A stretch of 24,128 nucleotides of DNA from Firmicutes bacterium UBA2530 (GCA_002340985.1 DDNC01000016.1:1-24128), one strand, 5' to 3'; positions 7,440-16,401 are shown, counted from the first letter of the stretch. Numbers and translations are program-made. Notes: generated from the sequence alone by a model not told the origin.

Positions 7440-10400
7440 ATGTCAAAAGAAAATAAGAAAGATATTGAAATAGTCGAAAGCAAAGACGAAGTAAAGAAGC
7501 CGTCAAGGAAAAAGAGAAGAAGAAAGAAAAAAATTATCATAGCGCTTAAAATAACACTTCTCGTTGCTTTCGCAGCTATAATAATCGTGGGCGGCTCACT
7601 TGCCGGCATGGTTATAGGAATTGTAAAAAGCGCACCTGAAATAGATCCTGCAAATTTGCAAAATACACTTTCAGAAAGCTCAGTAATAGTTGATGAAGCC
7701 GGAAACTTTATTGAGCAGATTCATGACCCTAATGAAAATAGGGAAATTATAAAGTTGAGCAGCATTCCGAAAAATGTACAGAATGCGTTTATAGCTATTG
7801 AGGACCATCGTTTTGAATCCCATTTCGGTATAGATATACGCCGTATTATGGGTTCTCTGCTTCATAACGTGAAGGTTGGTGACCCTACTGCTCAGGGTGC
7901 CAGCACAATAACACAGCAGCTGGTGAAAAACATATATCTCACAAACGAAAAATCATGGGAACGTAAGATAAAGGAAATCTATCTTTCTATACAGGTTGAA
8001 CGAAAGCTTTCCAAAGATCAGATTCTCGAGAATTATCTCAATACTATTCCATTGGGCCAAAGCTCCTACGGAGTTGAAGCCGCAGCATATGCATACTTTT
8101 CAAAAGAAACGGGTGAACTCACCCTGGCGGAAAGCGCACTGCTTGCAGGGGCAGCAAAAAGTACCGTGTACTACGCTCCATTCAACAGATATAACTTGGA
8201 TGATATAGCTGATATACCCGAAGAAAATATTGTGGGATACATATATATAGGTTCTGTTCAATATGCCTGCGTGTACAATGAAAAGGCTATTGAAAGACAG
8301 CATGTTATTCTTAGCAGGATGCTGGAGCTGGGCTTTATAACTCAAGATGAATATAATGAGGCTATGGCCGAGGATATGCATGTTGCGTTGAATCCCGGTC
8401 AAACAAAGATTGAGGGTATCTCCTCTGCACCTATGGATTACGTTAAAGAAAAGGTTATTGAAGATTTAATGAAGGCACAGGGTCTTACTTATGAAGAGGC
8501 TGAAAATTACCTGTATAAGGGTGGCTTAACCATAACATCGACCATAGATGTAAACATACAGAAAATACTTGAAGATTCCTATGCAAATTTCGCAGCTCTG
8601 TTCCTCGGAGCAGAGCCTACGGGCGACAAGCCTATTGCACAGGATTGGAGATACTTCAAATGGTCAGGTGGACAGGGTACAGGAACTCTTGACTCCGCAT
8701 TAAATATTTTAAATGAAAACGGCCAGCTCATATACTATGCAAAAGATAACATAATGGATAAAGATAACAGTATTTATTTGAATGCTGATGAGTTTAGCTT
8801 TGATGAAAATAAAAATCTGGTTATCAACTCTAAAAAGTTCGATATATATTCCTCTACAATAGATATTGTGGATGCATATACTGTCGACGATAAACTGAAC
8901 TTCGTTTCACACAGCATAGGTGCACTGAATATAGGTAACAACTATGAAGTTATGGCACAGAAGGGAACTAAAGGAACCTTCAGGATTCCAAAGAACTATG
9001 TCGAAAAGAATCCTGAAATGTTCGTGCTCGAAAGTGACGGTATTCTGAAGATTCCTGAAGGATATTTCTTCTTCCAGGAAAAAGGGATAGTCCAGCCTCA
9101 GTCTGCATCCGTAATAATGGATTACAGAACGGGGAAAATAAAGGGAATAATCGGCGGCAGAAATATAGAGGGAAGCAAGACATTCAACCGTGCTGCAAGT
9201 GCCACAAGGCAGCCGGGTTCAACTATAAAACCTCTGTCTGTATACCTTACAGCACTTGACATGGGATACTCTGCAGCATACCCGCTGGATGACCTGCCAA
9301 GATATAATGAAAACGGCGACAGATGGCCTAAAAACTGGTATGAGCACAGGGACGTAAAATATTGGGGAATCCAGACCTTGCGTAAATCAATAGAGCAGTC
9401 CATCAACACAAATGCGGTATCCATGCTGGAAAAGGTCGGAACAGATGCTGCCATGAACACACTTGCAAAACTTGGTTTAATAAATGTAAGCAATCCCGAA
9501 AAGGATACATTTGTTTCGCCTGATGAAAATGCAGCATACAATGATGTGAACCTGGCATCACTGGCATTGGGAGGGCTGACAAAGGGCTTTACTCCACTGG
9601 CTATGACTGCAGCATATGGTGCAATAGCAAACGACGGTGTATACATTGAGCCAATTGCATATACAAAGGTTGTAAACAGCAGAGGCGAAACAATACTTGA
9701 AAAAACACCTGAGACACACGTTGTTGTAAGCCCTGAAGTTGCATCACTCATGAAGGATATCTTGAGAACTACCGTTAACCCTGGACTGTCATACCATGCA
9801 AAGCTTCCGGCTGAATTGGGAATCGAGGTAGCCGGGAAAACAGGAACAACTCAGGCGAACGGAGATTTCTGGTATATGGGCTTCTCACCATACTATGTTG
9901 GTGGCATATGGGTAGGAAACGATAATGTTCAGATGAAGCTTTCAGGAGACAGCGGTGCTACAGCAAGGCTTTGGAAAGCAATAATGACACCTGTGCACCA
10001 GGGTCTCCCCGCAGCTAAAATTGAGCGTAATCCCAACCTGATACCTGTACAGGTGTGCAGCCAGTCAGGAAAGCTTCCCGGTGAGCTTTGCTCACATGAT
10101 CAGAGAGGAAGTCAGGTTATAACAGAATATTTTGTTCCCGGAACTCAGCCTACAGAAATATGCGATGTTCACGTAAAAGTTGAGGTATGTACGGCTTCCA
10201 ACATGAAAGTATCTCAGTACTGCCCGGGCAACCTCATTGAAGAAAGAGTATTTGTAATAAGAGAACCCCTGTATGACCCTCAAATTAAGACATCCAACTA
10301 TGAAGCTAAAAAGCTTTATCAGCAGGTTCAGGAAGACAGAGTGATATTCTCATTGGAAGAACTGAAACAAATATACGTAGGCCAGGTAGTATTTGATGAA

Positions 10401-10730
10401 AATGGACAGATAGCCTCAGTCCTCGGCATCCCTGTTGTTGATCTGGCTTTCGGCGGTATAATCACAGCCGACTACCAGTATCAGGTACCGACGAAGACAT
10501 GCACATACCATACAAGGTGGCATTATGAGCAATGGCTCAACGGAGAGCAGAATCCCGGCGAAAACGGTAACGTAGACGGTGAAAATCCGGACGGAAATGA
10601 TCCTGACGATACCGATGGGCAAAGTAGCGGAACCGACTCACATAATGGTAATAATGGTAACAATGGTAACAACGGCAACAATGGAAACGGCTCAGCCCTT
10701 GATTCAATTATAGAATCCATAGAAAATTAA
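7440..10730 (+). CDS. ponA: Class A penicillin-binding protein (PBP1A-type transglycosylase/transpeptidase)
   Basis: A 1096-residue bifunctional peptidoglycan synthase anchored in the cytoplasmic membrane. A very basic cytoplasmic N-terminus (about 1-33, KKPSRKKRRRKKK) precedes one membrane segment (about 34-60). The GT51 glycosyltransferase domain contains EDHRFESHFGID with catalytic Glu121, then GASTITQQLVKN and RKIKEIYLSIQVERKLSK. The transpeptidase domain has SxxK as Ser594-Thr-Ile-Lys, SxN as Ser654-Ile-Asn and KTG at 800-802. A roughly 200-residue linker domain lies between the two. Downstream is a Cys-rich region (six cysteines, CSQSGKLPGELC through QYCPGN). The extreme C-terminus is an acidic Asp/Asn/Gly tail ending in NGN repeats. 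The start follows GGAGG. It is monocistronic between its own promoter and a strong hairpin terminator. Confidence 0.96.
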   Translation: MSKENKKDIEIVESKDEVKKPSRKKRRRKKKIIIALKITLLVAFAAIIIVGGSLAGMVIGIVKSAPEIDPANLQNTLSESSVIVDEAGNFIEQIHDPNENREIIKLSSIPKNVQNAFIAIEDHRFESHFGIDIRRIMGSLLHNVKVGDPTAQGASTITQQLVKNIYLTNEKSWERKIKEIYLSIQVERKLSKDQILENYLNTIPLGQSSYGVEAAAYAYFSKETGELTLAESALLAGAAKSTVYYAPFNRYNLDDIADIPEENIVGYIYIGSVQYACVYNEKAIERQHVILSRMLELGFITQDEYNEAMAEDMHVALNPGQTKIEGISSAPMDYVKEKVIEDLMKAQGLTYEEAENYLYKGGLTITSTIDVNIQKILEDSYANFAALFLGAEPTGDKPIAQDWRYFKWSGGQGTGTLDSALNILNENGQLIYYAKDNIMDKDNSIYLNADEFSFDENKNLVINSKKFDIYSSTIDIVDAYTVDDKLNFVSHSIGALNIGNNYEVMAQKGTKGTFRIPKNYVEKNPEMFVLESDGILKIPEGYFFFQEKGIVQPQSASVIMDYRTGKIKGIIGGRNIEGSKTFNRAASATRQPGSTIKPLSVYLTALDMGYSAAYPLDDLPRYNENGDRWPKNWYEHRDVKYWGIQTLRKSIEQSINTNAVSMLEKVGTDAAMNTLAKLGLINVSNPEKDTFVSPDENAAYNDVNLASLALGGLTKGFTPLAMTAAYGAIANDGVYIEPIAYTKVVNSRGETILEKTPETHVVVSPEVASLMKDILRTTVNPGLSYHAKLPAELGIEVAGKTGTTQANGDFWYMGFSPYYVGGIWVGNDNVQMKLSGDSGATARLWKAIMTPVHQGLPAAKIERNPNLIPVQVCSQSGKLPGELCSHDQRGSQVITEYFVPGTQPTEICDVHVKVEVCTASNMKVSQYCPGNLIEERVFVIREPLYDPQIKTSNYEAKKLYQQVQEDRVIFSLEELKQIYVGQVVFDENGQIASVLGIPVVDLAFGGIITADYQYQVPTKTCTYHTRWHYEQWLNGEQNPGENGNVDGENPDGNDPDDTDGQSSGTDSHNGNNGNNGNNGNNGNGSALDSIIESIEN
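10644..10688 (+). repeat. Five 9-bp tandem repeats coding Asn-Gly-Asn
   Basis: Consecutive 9-bp units of AAT GGT AAY type, the last two slightly diverged, encode NGN NGN NGN NGN NGN in the C-terminal tail of the PBP. A unit length that is a multiple of three allows copy-number change without a frameshift. Confidence 0.9.
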
Positions 10731-10745
10731 ATAATCATGAAATGA

Positions 10746-10779
10746 AAAAGAGTTTAGATTTTGTAATCTAAACTCTTTT
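10746..10779. terminator. Bidirectional terminator between the PBP gene and yclQ
   Basis: A perfect 15-bp stem (AAAAGAGTTTAGATT with AATCTAAACTCTTTT) closes a four-base TTGT loop. T-rich sequence lies on both sides, so it can end the PBP transcript on the plus strand and the siderophore operon on the minus strand. Confidence 0.92.
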
Positions 10780-10785
10780 ATTATA

Positions 10786-11778
10786 TTATTTTATGCTTCC
10801 TTCAACCTCGTTAACCATTGTAAGTGTTCCGTTAATTCCCCCTGTTGCAACATACCATACGTGAGGGTCAACATATGTTATATTTCCGTTCTGATATGCT
10901 GAGGTTGTCTTCATCAAATCATTATCCAGAAGCTTCTCGGCAGACATATTATCACTGGTTTTTGCAACCGCACCTCTGTCAAGTACAAATATGTAATCAG
11001 GATTCTTTTCAACAATATATTCAAAGGATATCTTATTTCCGTGAGTGCTTGCGTCAATATTTTCATCTACAGGAATAAAGCCAAAGTCATCATACAGCAT
11101 TCCAAAGCGTGAATCCTGCCCATAAGCACTCAGATTCCCCTCATTTGCCATAATGAAGAGCGCATTTTTCCCGCTTGCAGTAACCTTACCGTTTAAGTCC
11201 TTTATTGCTGTTTCTATTTCTGAAACTTTTTCATCAACCTTATCTTCAATTCCGAAAATCTGTGCCAATATTGACATATTGCTCTTGAATGAGCTCATAT
11301 AATCATTTCCCATGAGCGGAACATATACGGTAGGCGCAATTGCCTTAAACTCTTCATATAAGTCCTTCTGCCTTGCGGATATGATAATTAAGTCCGGCTT
11401 CATTTCAAATATTTTCTCAAAGTTAGGCTCAAACAACGTTCCAACATCAGCATATTTTTCATCGCTATATTTATTCAGATACTCGGGAATGTTTGACTTC
11501 GGCAGTCCAATCACATCAATTTCAAGTGCATCAAGGGCATCCAATACGCCGTAGTCAAAGACCATTACCTTCTCCGGTCCTACATTTAATGTTGTCTCAT
11601 CAAGCTCATGCTTTATAGTAACTGCTTTTATTTCCTCTGGTTTTTGTGTTTCTTCCTGTGTGTTGTTCTGAGGAGGCGTGCTTGTTCCTGCATCTCCTCC
11701 AGCATTATTGCCGCATGCTGCAGCCGCAAGTGCTATAGCGGCCACTGATAATAACAATCCTATTTTCTTTAATTTCAT
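10786..11778 (-). CDS. yclQ: Iron-siderophore ABC transporter substrate-binding lipoprotein
   Basis: A 330-residue lipoprotein that should capture an iron-siderophore outside the membrane and deliver it to the YclNO permease. A signal peptide (KKIGLL then an Ala/Leu-rich core) ends at a lipobox with Cys22. A low-complexity linker rich in Gly, Thr and Gln follows. The mature part has a FepB/FatB-type periplasmic-binding fold with DYGVLDALDALEIDVIGLP and KPDLIIISARQ. The ATG at 11776-11778 is chosen because GGAGG lies just upstream; an ATG four codons earlier overlaps that site. It is the last gene of the operon, after the ATPase, and is followed by the bidirectional terminator. Petrobactin is the ligand of the Bacillus YclQ, but the ligand here is not shown. 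Confidence 0.9.
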   Translation of the reverse strand: MKLKKIGLLLSVAAIALAAAACGNNAGGDAGTSTPPQNNTQEETQKPEEIKAVTIKHELDETTLNVGPEKVMVFDYGVLDALDALEIDVIGLPKSNIPEYLNKYSDEKYADVGTLFEPNFEKIFEMKPDLIIISARQKDLYEEFKAIAPTVYVPLMGNDYMSSFKSNMSILAQIFGIEDKVDEKVSEIETAIKDLNGKVTASGKNALFIMANEGNLSAYGQDSRFGMLYDDFGFIPVDENIDASTHGNKISFEYIVEKNPDYIFVLDRGAVAKTSDNMSAEKLLDNDLMKTTSAYQNGNITYVDPHVWYVATGGINGTLTMVNEVEGSIK

Positions 11779-11793
11779 AACTTCCTCCATTTT

Positions 11794-12549
11794 TTAATAA
11801 TAGACACATAATTTCATGTCATTTATTTTTGTTATATCAAAATCCATATCAAATAACTTTTCGAGAACACTTTTCTCGATTATTTTTTCAGCAGTGTCAT
11901 CTTCCACAACTCTGCCGTTTTTCAGTGCCACAATGAAATCTGAGTAACAGGACGCAAAGTTGATGTCATGTATAACTATCGCAATAGTCTTCCCCAATTC
12001 GTCCACAAGACGCCTCAGTATCTTCATTATTTCGACCGAGTGCTTCATATCCAGGTTGTTCAAAGGCTCGTCAAACAGTATGTAATCAGTATCCTGAGCC
12101 AAAACCATTGCTATGTATGCCCTCTGCCGCTGCCCTCCGCTCAGCTCATCGAGATATTTATCCCTCATATCGCCAAGCTTCAGGTAGTTAATTGAATCTT
12201 CAATTACCCTCTCATCCTCCTTCGTTAATTTTCCCTGACTGTACGGAAACCTTCCAAAAGCCACCAACTCCTCCACAGTCAACCGGATGTTGATGTTATT
12301 TGATTGCTTTAGTATTGAAATTTTTTTAGCTAATTCTGAATCCTTCCACTCCTCTATTCTTCTGCCGTCAATAACAACCTCTCCTGATTTTTTCGGAATC
12401 ATGCGGCTGATTACAGAAAGCAGAGTGCTCTTTCCCGCACCGTTAGGCCCTATAAAAGCAGTTATTTTCCCTTCTCTGATGAGAGTTGAAACATTATCAA
12501 CAACATTCTTGTCCCCATAGCTCTTGCTTATATTTTTAATCTCTATCAC
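11794..12549 (-). CDS. yclP: Iron-siderophore ABC transporter ATPase
   Basis: A 251-residue ATP-binding subunit that powers siderophore import. Visible motifs are Walker A GPNGAGKST (about 34-42), Q-loop SILKQSNNINIRL, the signature LSGGQRQRAYIAMVLAQD, Walker B YILFDEPLNNLD and the switch His in VIHDINFA. The FGRFPYSQGKLT segment and overall sequence closely resemble Bacillus YclP. The start is GTG at 12547-12549, overlapping the TGA stop of the upstream permease (GTGA), with AAAGGAG eight bases before it, so the two are translationally coupled. Fourteen non-coding bases separate its stop from the ribosome binding site and start of the binding-protein gene. Confidence 0.95.
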   Translation of the reverse strand: MIEIKNISKSYGDKNVVDNVSTLIREGKITAFIGPNGAGKSTLLSVISRMIPKKSGEVVIDGRRIEEWKDSELAKKISILKQSNNINIRLTVEELVAFGRFPYSQGKLTKEDERVIEDSINYLKLGDMRDKYLDELSGGQRQRAYIAMVLAQDTDYILFDEPLNNLDMKHSVEIMKILRRLVDELGKTIAIVIHDINFASCYSDFIVALKNGRVVEDDTAEKIIEKSVLEKLFDMDFDITKINDMKLCVYY

Positions 12550-13505
12550 ACCGTATTCTCCTTTAATAGCAATTGAATAAAATATATTCCTCCAATAAAA
12601 TTTATGATAATACTGATAGGAGTGCTGAAATTTAATATCCTCTCAGCTAAAAGCTGACCTCCCACCAATGCAATGATGCTTATTAAGCCTGAACCTGCCA
12701 GCAGATATTTATGTCTATACGTTTTAAGCATTTCTCTTGATACATTAGCTGCAATTAAACCTAAGAAGGTTATGGGACCCACCAGAGCAGTGGATACTGA
12801 AACAAGCAGGGAAACGGATAATAGCATGTATGTAAGTATTTTGTGATGACTGATTCCTAAACTTACGGATTGTTCTCTTCCCAATGAAATAACATCCAAC
12901 ACATTTGATTTTCTGTAAGTGTAAATAACTATCAGCAATACAATTACGGATGATACTCCCAATATTTTCGTATTTACACTGTTAAAGCTTGCAAACATCT
13001 TTCCCTGTATATGAAGAAATTCATTAGGGTCTATGACAACCTGCATAAATGATGAAAGACTCTGAAACAGTGTGCCGAAAATCATTCCTACAAGCAGGAG
13101 AGTAATCAGGTTGTTTTTTTCTTTTCTGAAAATTGCCTTATACAGTATGCTTGAAAAAATCAGCATAAGTAACACCGAAACCGCAAAATTTGCATTCTTG
13201 TTGCTTGCCACCATTCCCGAAGAGCCGAAAGCAAATATTATCAGCGTCTGAACCAGAATGTACAAAGAATCCAGCCCCAGTACACTGGGCGTTAGAATTC
13301 TGCTGTTTGTAATTGTTTGAAATACAGTCGAGGAAAATGCAATGGAAACACCTGTGATTATAATTGCCGCCACCTTCGGAACACGCCTGGATATAAAATA
13401 ATCAAAATTATTTGAATTGATTCCTATAAATACAAAGCTTAAAATCAACATCAATGAAAAAGCTGCCAAGATACATATTAACTTATTTCTTTTATTATCA
13501 GACAT
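12546..13505 (-). CDS. yclO: Iron-siderophore ABC transporter permease (second subunit)
   Basis: A 319-residue FecCD-family membrane permease with about eight to ten hydrophobic segments. Family features are SRRVPKVAAIIITGVSIAFS near the N-terminus and the cytoplasmic coupling region LGREQSVSLGISHHK. The GPITFLGLIAANVSR helix is also typical. The ATG at 13503-13505 overlaps the upstream TGA by one base (TGATG), with GGAGGAG about nine bases upstream. A longer reading from an ATG six codons earlier would place that ribosome binding site inside the gene, so I prefer the shorter one. It should form a heterodimer with the other permease and pair with the ATPase. Confidence 0.92.
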   Translation of the reverse strand: MSDNKRNKLICILAAFSLMLILSFVFIGINSNNFDYFISRRVPKVAAIIITGVSIAFSSTVFQTITNSRILTPSVLGLDSLYILVQTLIIFAFGSSGMVASNKNANFAVSVLLMLIFSSILYKAIFRKEKNNLITLLLVGMIFGTLFQSLSSFMQVVIDPNEFLHIQGKMFASFNSVNTKILGVSSVIVLLIVIYTYRKSNVLDVISLGREQSVSLGISHHKILTYMLLSVSLLVSVSTALVGPITFLGLIAANVSREMLKTYRHKYLLAGSGLISIIALVGGQLLAERILNFSTPISIIINFIGGIYFIQLLLKENTV

Positions 13506-14422
13506 CAGTTTTTTCTCCTCCATACAAGATAAAGGAATATTACACTTCCTATAACGCCTGCCGTAAGGCTTATGGGTATTTCATATGGATATATAATCAG
13601 GCGGCCAAATATGTCGCATGCAAGAAGAAATACCGCACCGAACAACGCTGTCATCACTATATTGTTTTTCATGTTATCGCCATTAATAATCGATATGATA
13701 TTTGGCACTATAAGACCCAAAAAAGGAATTTTGCCCACAGTAATAATTACTAACGAGGATATAAGAGACACTATAACAAGCCCTATATTCATTACTTGAT
13801 TGTAATTAAGCCCCAGGTTTTTAGAAAAATCTTCACCCATACCGGCAATAGTGAATTTGTTGGCATAGGCAAATGCAATAATTATCAAAGGTATACTTAT
13901 GTATAAAAGCTCGTACCGTCCCTTAATAATCATTGAAAAATCTCCCATCAGCCATGAAGATACACTTTGCACAACATCATATTTGTATGCGAGGAATGAT
14001 GCACCGGAATCTATTATATTTCCAAGCATTATTCCTATAAGAGGAACATAGACAATATTTCTGAACTTAATTTTCTTTAATATTGCCATGAATAAAAATG
14101 TTCCGCTGACAGCGAAGGCAAAAGATACTATCATTGTTTTAAAAGTACCTATAGCCGGAAGCAGCACCATTGCCACCAATACACCAAGCTTTGCCGAATC
14201 TTCGGTCGCTGCGGTTGTGGGTGAAACAAACTTATTTCTGCTCAATTGCTGCATTATCAGTCCCGCTATACTCATACCAGCGCCTGCGGCTACGATGCTT
14301 ATGAGCCTCGGAAACCTGCTCTGGAAAAGTATTTGTATATCACTGCTTATGTCCGCAACACCCAGCATCAAGGAAACGGCAGATAATATAACTAAAATTA
14401 TAATAAGATACCATTTATTCAT
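13505..14422 (-). CDS. yclN: Iron-siderophore ABC transporter permease (first subunit)
   Basis: A 305-residue FecCD-family permease, first gene of the four-gene unit. It shows the family's SRFPRLISIVAAGAGMSIAG opening, a QQLSRNKFVSPTT segment, the cytoplasmic coupling loop AGMGEDFSKNLGLNYNQ and the GKIPFLGLIVPNIIS helix. The start ATG at 14420-14422 follows ACAGGAGC. The order permease-permease-ATPase-binding protein is that of Bacillus yclNOPQ. A promoter whose start site falls in a Fur box lies immediately upstream, so the operon should be derepressed by iron starvation. Confidence 0.93.
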   Translation of the reverse strand: MNKWYLIIILVILSAVSLMLGVADISSDIQILFQSRFPRLISIVAAGAGMSIAGLIMQQLSRNKFVSPTTAATEDSAKLGVLVAMVLLPAIGTFKTMIVSFAFAVSGTFLFMAILKKIKFRNIVYVPLIGIMLGNIIDSGASFLAYKYDVVQSVSSWLMGDFSMIIKGRYELLYISIPLIIIAFAYANKFTIAGMGEDFSKNLGLNYNQVMNIGLVIVSLISSLVIITVGKIPFLGLIVPNIISIINGDNMKNNIVMTALFGAVFLLACDIFGRLIIYPYEIPISLTAGVIGSVIFLYLVWRRKN

Positions 14423-14440
14423 TTATTGCTCCTGTTCGTT

Positions 14441-14459
14441 GATAGTGATTATCATTATC
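14441..14459. promoter_or_regulatory. Fur box controlling the siderophore transporter operon
   Basis: The minus strand reads GATAATGATAATCACTATC, 18 of 19 matches to the Fur consensus GATAATGATAATCATTATC, within a longer near-palindrome at 14439-14461. It covers the predicted transcription start, a position suited to repression by iron-loaded Fur. Confidence 0.9.
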
Positions 14460-14463
14460 AACG

Positions 14464-14492
14464 ATAATAGCATCTGATTCTCTTCCCGTCAA
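14464..14492 (-). promoter_or_regulatory. Promoter of the yclNOPQ-type operon
   Basis: Minus-strand TTGACG (14487-14492), 17-base spacer, TATTAT (14464-14469). The start site would lie near 14457, inside the Fur box. Confidence 0.85.
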
Positions 14493-14530
14493 TAGTAAAT
14501 TTTTGGAATCATCGAATATGTTACTTAAAT

Positions 14531-14558
14531 AACAACAAAAGCGCAGATTATCTGCGCT
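14531..14558 (-). terminator. Terminator of the spoVA operon
   Basis: Perfect 8-bp stem AGCGCAGA/TCTGCGCT with a three-base loop (14540-14558), followed on the minus strand by TTTTGTTGTT. It starts 15 bases after the spoVAE stop codon. Confidence 0.88.
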
Positions 14559-14572
14559 CTTCAATATGGTAT

Positions 14573-14929
14573 TTATTTATTTCCCTTAGGATTAAATATC
14601 ACTGCTGCTATGTAACCAAACAACAGTGCCGCAGCAACGCCTGGAGCTGTTTTTATTACTCCTCCGCTCAGTGCACCCATAAACCCCTTTGATGCCGCCT
14701 CTTCCACAGCACCCTCAGCTAAAGCATGCCCAAAGCCCAAAAGAGGTACTGTAGCACCTGAATAGCCTATTTCAATAATTTTGTCGTATATACCGAAATA
14801 TCCCAAGAATGTTCCTGCAACCACCAATAAAACCAGCAGGTAAGCATTGTTCTTTTTAAAAGTATCGATAATTATCTGCCCTATAACACAAATAATACCG
14901 CCTACTACAAAACTCATCACGTAATTCAT
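14573..14929 (-). CDS. spoVAE: Stage V sporulation protein AE
   Basis: A 118-residue small membrane protein of the SpoVAE (SpoVAEB) type, part of the SpoVA channel that moves dipicolinic acid across the inner forespore membrane. It has about four hydrophobic segments, the motifs GATVPLLGFGHALAEGAVEEA and GFMGALSGGVIKTAPGVAAA (each a typical SpoVAC/AE block) and normal family length. The ATG at 14927-14929 follows GTGAGGT. A longer in-frame extension would run back into spoVAD in another frame and has no ribosome binding site, so it is rejected. It is the last gene of the operon, seven bases after the spoVAD stop. Confidence 0.95.
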   Translation of the reverse strand: MNYVMSFVVGGIICVIGQIIIDTFKKNNAYLLVLLVVAGTFLGYFGIYDKIIEIGYSGATVPLLGFGHALAEGAVEEAASKGFMGALSGGVIKTAPGVAAALLFGYIAAVIFNPKGNK

Positions 14930-14936
14930 ATATACC

Positions 14937-15932
14937 TCACATTTCAATTCCCACGCAGTGCGCAATACCGGGTATGCTTTCGCCCTGAAGCATGGCCGTA
15001 GGTGAATGCAGCGCACCTGTGGAAGTGAACAGCAGCTTGTTTATTTCCTTATTCTGCAATTTTTTGTACAGAAATGCTCCAAAAACTGATGCAGAGCATC
15101 CGCATCCGCTGCCTCCCGCATGAACGTCCTGCTTTTCAATATCATAAATTATTGTACCGCAATCGTCATACTTACTTTCAATACTGTTTTTGTCTTCATT
15201 AAACATTTTATTCACAATTGATTTACCTACGGTACCCAAATCTCCGGTAACAATTAAATCATATTCCGTACCCGTATCGTCCAAATGCTGTTTAAGGGAG
15301 TCATATGCTGCCGGAGCCATTGCCGCTCCCATGTTGTTTACATCCTTAACACCCAAATCCTGAATTTTTCCGAATGTAACATTTTTTATCCTCGGTCCGC
15401 TTCCGCTGTTGGACAGCCATACTGCTGCAGAGCCTGTTACAGTCCACTGTGCCGACATATGCCTCTGTCCTCCCATTTCAAGGGGCAGCCTGTATTGTCT
15501 TTCAGCACTGCAAAAATGGCTGGATGTAACACATATTATGTCGCTTGCGAAGCCTCCGTCAATTATTAGGGCTCCTAATCCCATTGTCAGTGCCATTGTG
15601 GAGCATGCTCCGTAAACTCCTATATGTGGAAGCATCAAATCTCTGGCAGCAAATGACGATGATGTTATTTGGTTTAACAAATCTCCTGAAATTAAAATAT
15701 CAATATCATCAGTATTCAGGTTGTTTTTATTCATCAGATGCTGAGCGGCCTCCTTTTGAAATTTAAGCTCGCACTTTTCCCAGCTGTCCTCACCCCACAG
15801 GTCATCGTCTACAATCATGTCAAATTCTTTACCTATAGGCCCTTCTCCCTCTTTTTTGCCTCCGATAGTAAATACATCCCTTATATATACATCATCTTTT
15901 ATTCTGAATGTTTGCTTTCCAATTTTTTTCAA
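14937..15932 (-). CDS. spoVAD: Stage V sporulation protein AD
   Basis: A 331-residue thiolase-fold protein of the SpoVA complex; in Bacillus SpoVAD binds dipicolinic acid. Visible blocks are GKQTF at the N-terminus, the thiolase-like VYGACSTMA with Cys110, FCSAERQYRLPLEMGGQR, and a C-terminal HAGGSGCGCSASVFGAFLY stretch. I chose a TTG start at 15930-15932 because GAGGAG lies seven bases upstream and the resulting MKKIGKQT matches known N-termini. An in-frame GTG five codons earlier is part of the ribosome binding site. It lies between spoVAC (28-base gap) and spoVAE (7-base gap). Confidence 0.95.
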   Translation of the reverse strand: MKKIGKQTFRIKDDVYIRDVFTIGGKKEGEGPIGKEFDMIVDDDLWGEDSWEKCELKFQKEAAQHLMNKNNLNTDDIDILISGDLLNQITSSSFAARDLMLPHIGVYGACSTMALTMGLGALIIDGGFASDIICVTSSHFCSAERQYRLPLEMGGQRHMSAQWTVTGSAAVWLSNSGSGPRIKNVTFGKIQDLGVKDVNNMGAAMAPAAYDSLKQHLDDTGTEYDLIVTGDLGTVGKSIVNKMFNEDKNSIESKYDDCGTIIYDIEKQDVHAGGSGCGCSASVFGAFLYKKLQNKEINKLLFTSTGALHSPTAMLQGESIPGIAHCVGIEM

Positions 15933-15960
15933 ATTATTTCTCCTCACTTTAACTTAATTA

Positions 15961-16401
15961 TCATTTAAACAGAAGGCTCAGCAAGCCCACGATAAATGCC
16001 GAAAAATATCCGAAAACCAACACCGGACCTGCAAGCTTAAAAATATTTGAAGCCGTGCCCAATATGAACCCCTCTCTCTTAAATTCAAGAGCAGGAGAAA
16101 CCACGGAGTTTGCAAAGCCCGTGATGGGGACCACTGTTCCCGCTCCGCCTTTTTTGCCCAGCTTATCATACCACCCAATTCCTGTAAACAGAGCACTGAG
16201 GGCAATCAAGGCCACGGAAGTCATTGGTGCCGCATCTTTTTCAGGCACATTGAAGCCCGACACAAATATATTTTTTATTATTTCTCCCAACAGGCAGATA
16301 GCACCCCCAAAAATAAATGCCCATACACAGTTTTTCAGCATGTTATTTTTTGGAGTATGCTCACTTACCACCTGCTTGTAGCTGTTTTTATCGTACTTCA
16401 T
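15961..16401 (-). CDS. spoVAC: Stage V sporulation protein AC
   Basis: A 146-residue integral membrane protein of the SpoVAC family; the Bacillus protein behaves as a mechanosensitive channel for dipicolinic acid release during germination. After a hydrophilic N-terminus (about 1-22) come about four or five hydrophobic segments. The family motifs are FGGAICLLGEIIKN, GGAGTVVPITGFANSVVSPALE and REGFILGTASNIFKLAGPV (each near-invariant). The ATG follows GTAGGAGGAAAA. That ribosome binding site overlaps the stop codon of a 39-codon ORF upstream, which suggests coupling. Confidence 0.95.
   Translation of the reverse strand: MKYDKNSYKQVVSEHTPKNNMLKNCVWAFIFGGAICLLGEIIKNIFVSGFNVPEKDAAPMTSVALIALSALFTGIGWYDKLGKKGGAGTVVPITGFANSVVSPALEFKREGFILGTASNIFKLAGPVLVFGYFSAFIVGLLSLLFK

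Noticed and set aside
9122..9751. A 209-codon open frame antisense to the PBP gene.
   Set aside because: It lies wholly opposite the transpeptidase domain, has no ribosome binding site and no recognisable family; a shadow of the real gene.
11779..11790. An earlier ATG start for the siderophore-binding lipoprotein.
   Set aside because: It overlaps the GGAGG that serves the ATG at 11776-11778, and the later start gives a normal lipoprotein signal peptide.
14930..15016. A 29-residue N-terminal extension of spoVAE.
   Set aside because: It would be coded inside spoVAD in another frame, has no ribosome binding site and no match to SpoVAE; the internal ATG has GAGGT in front.
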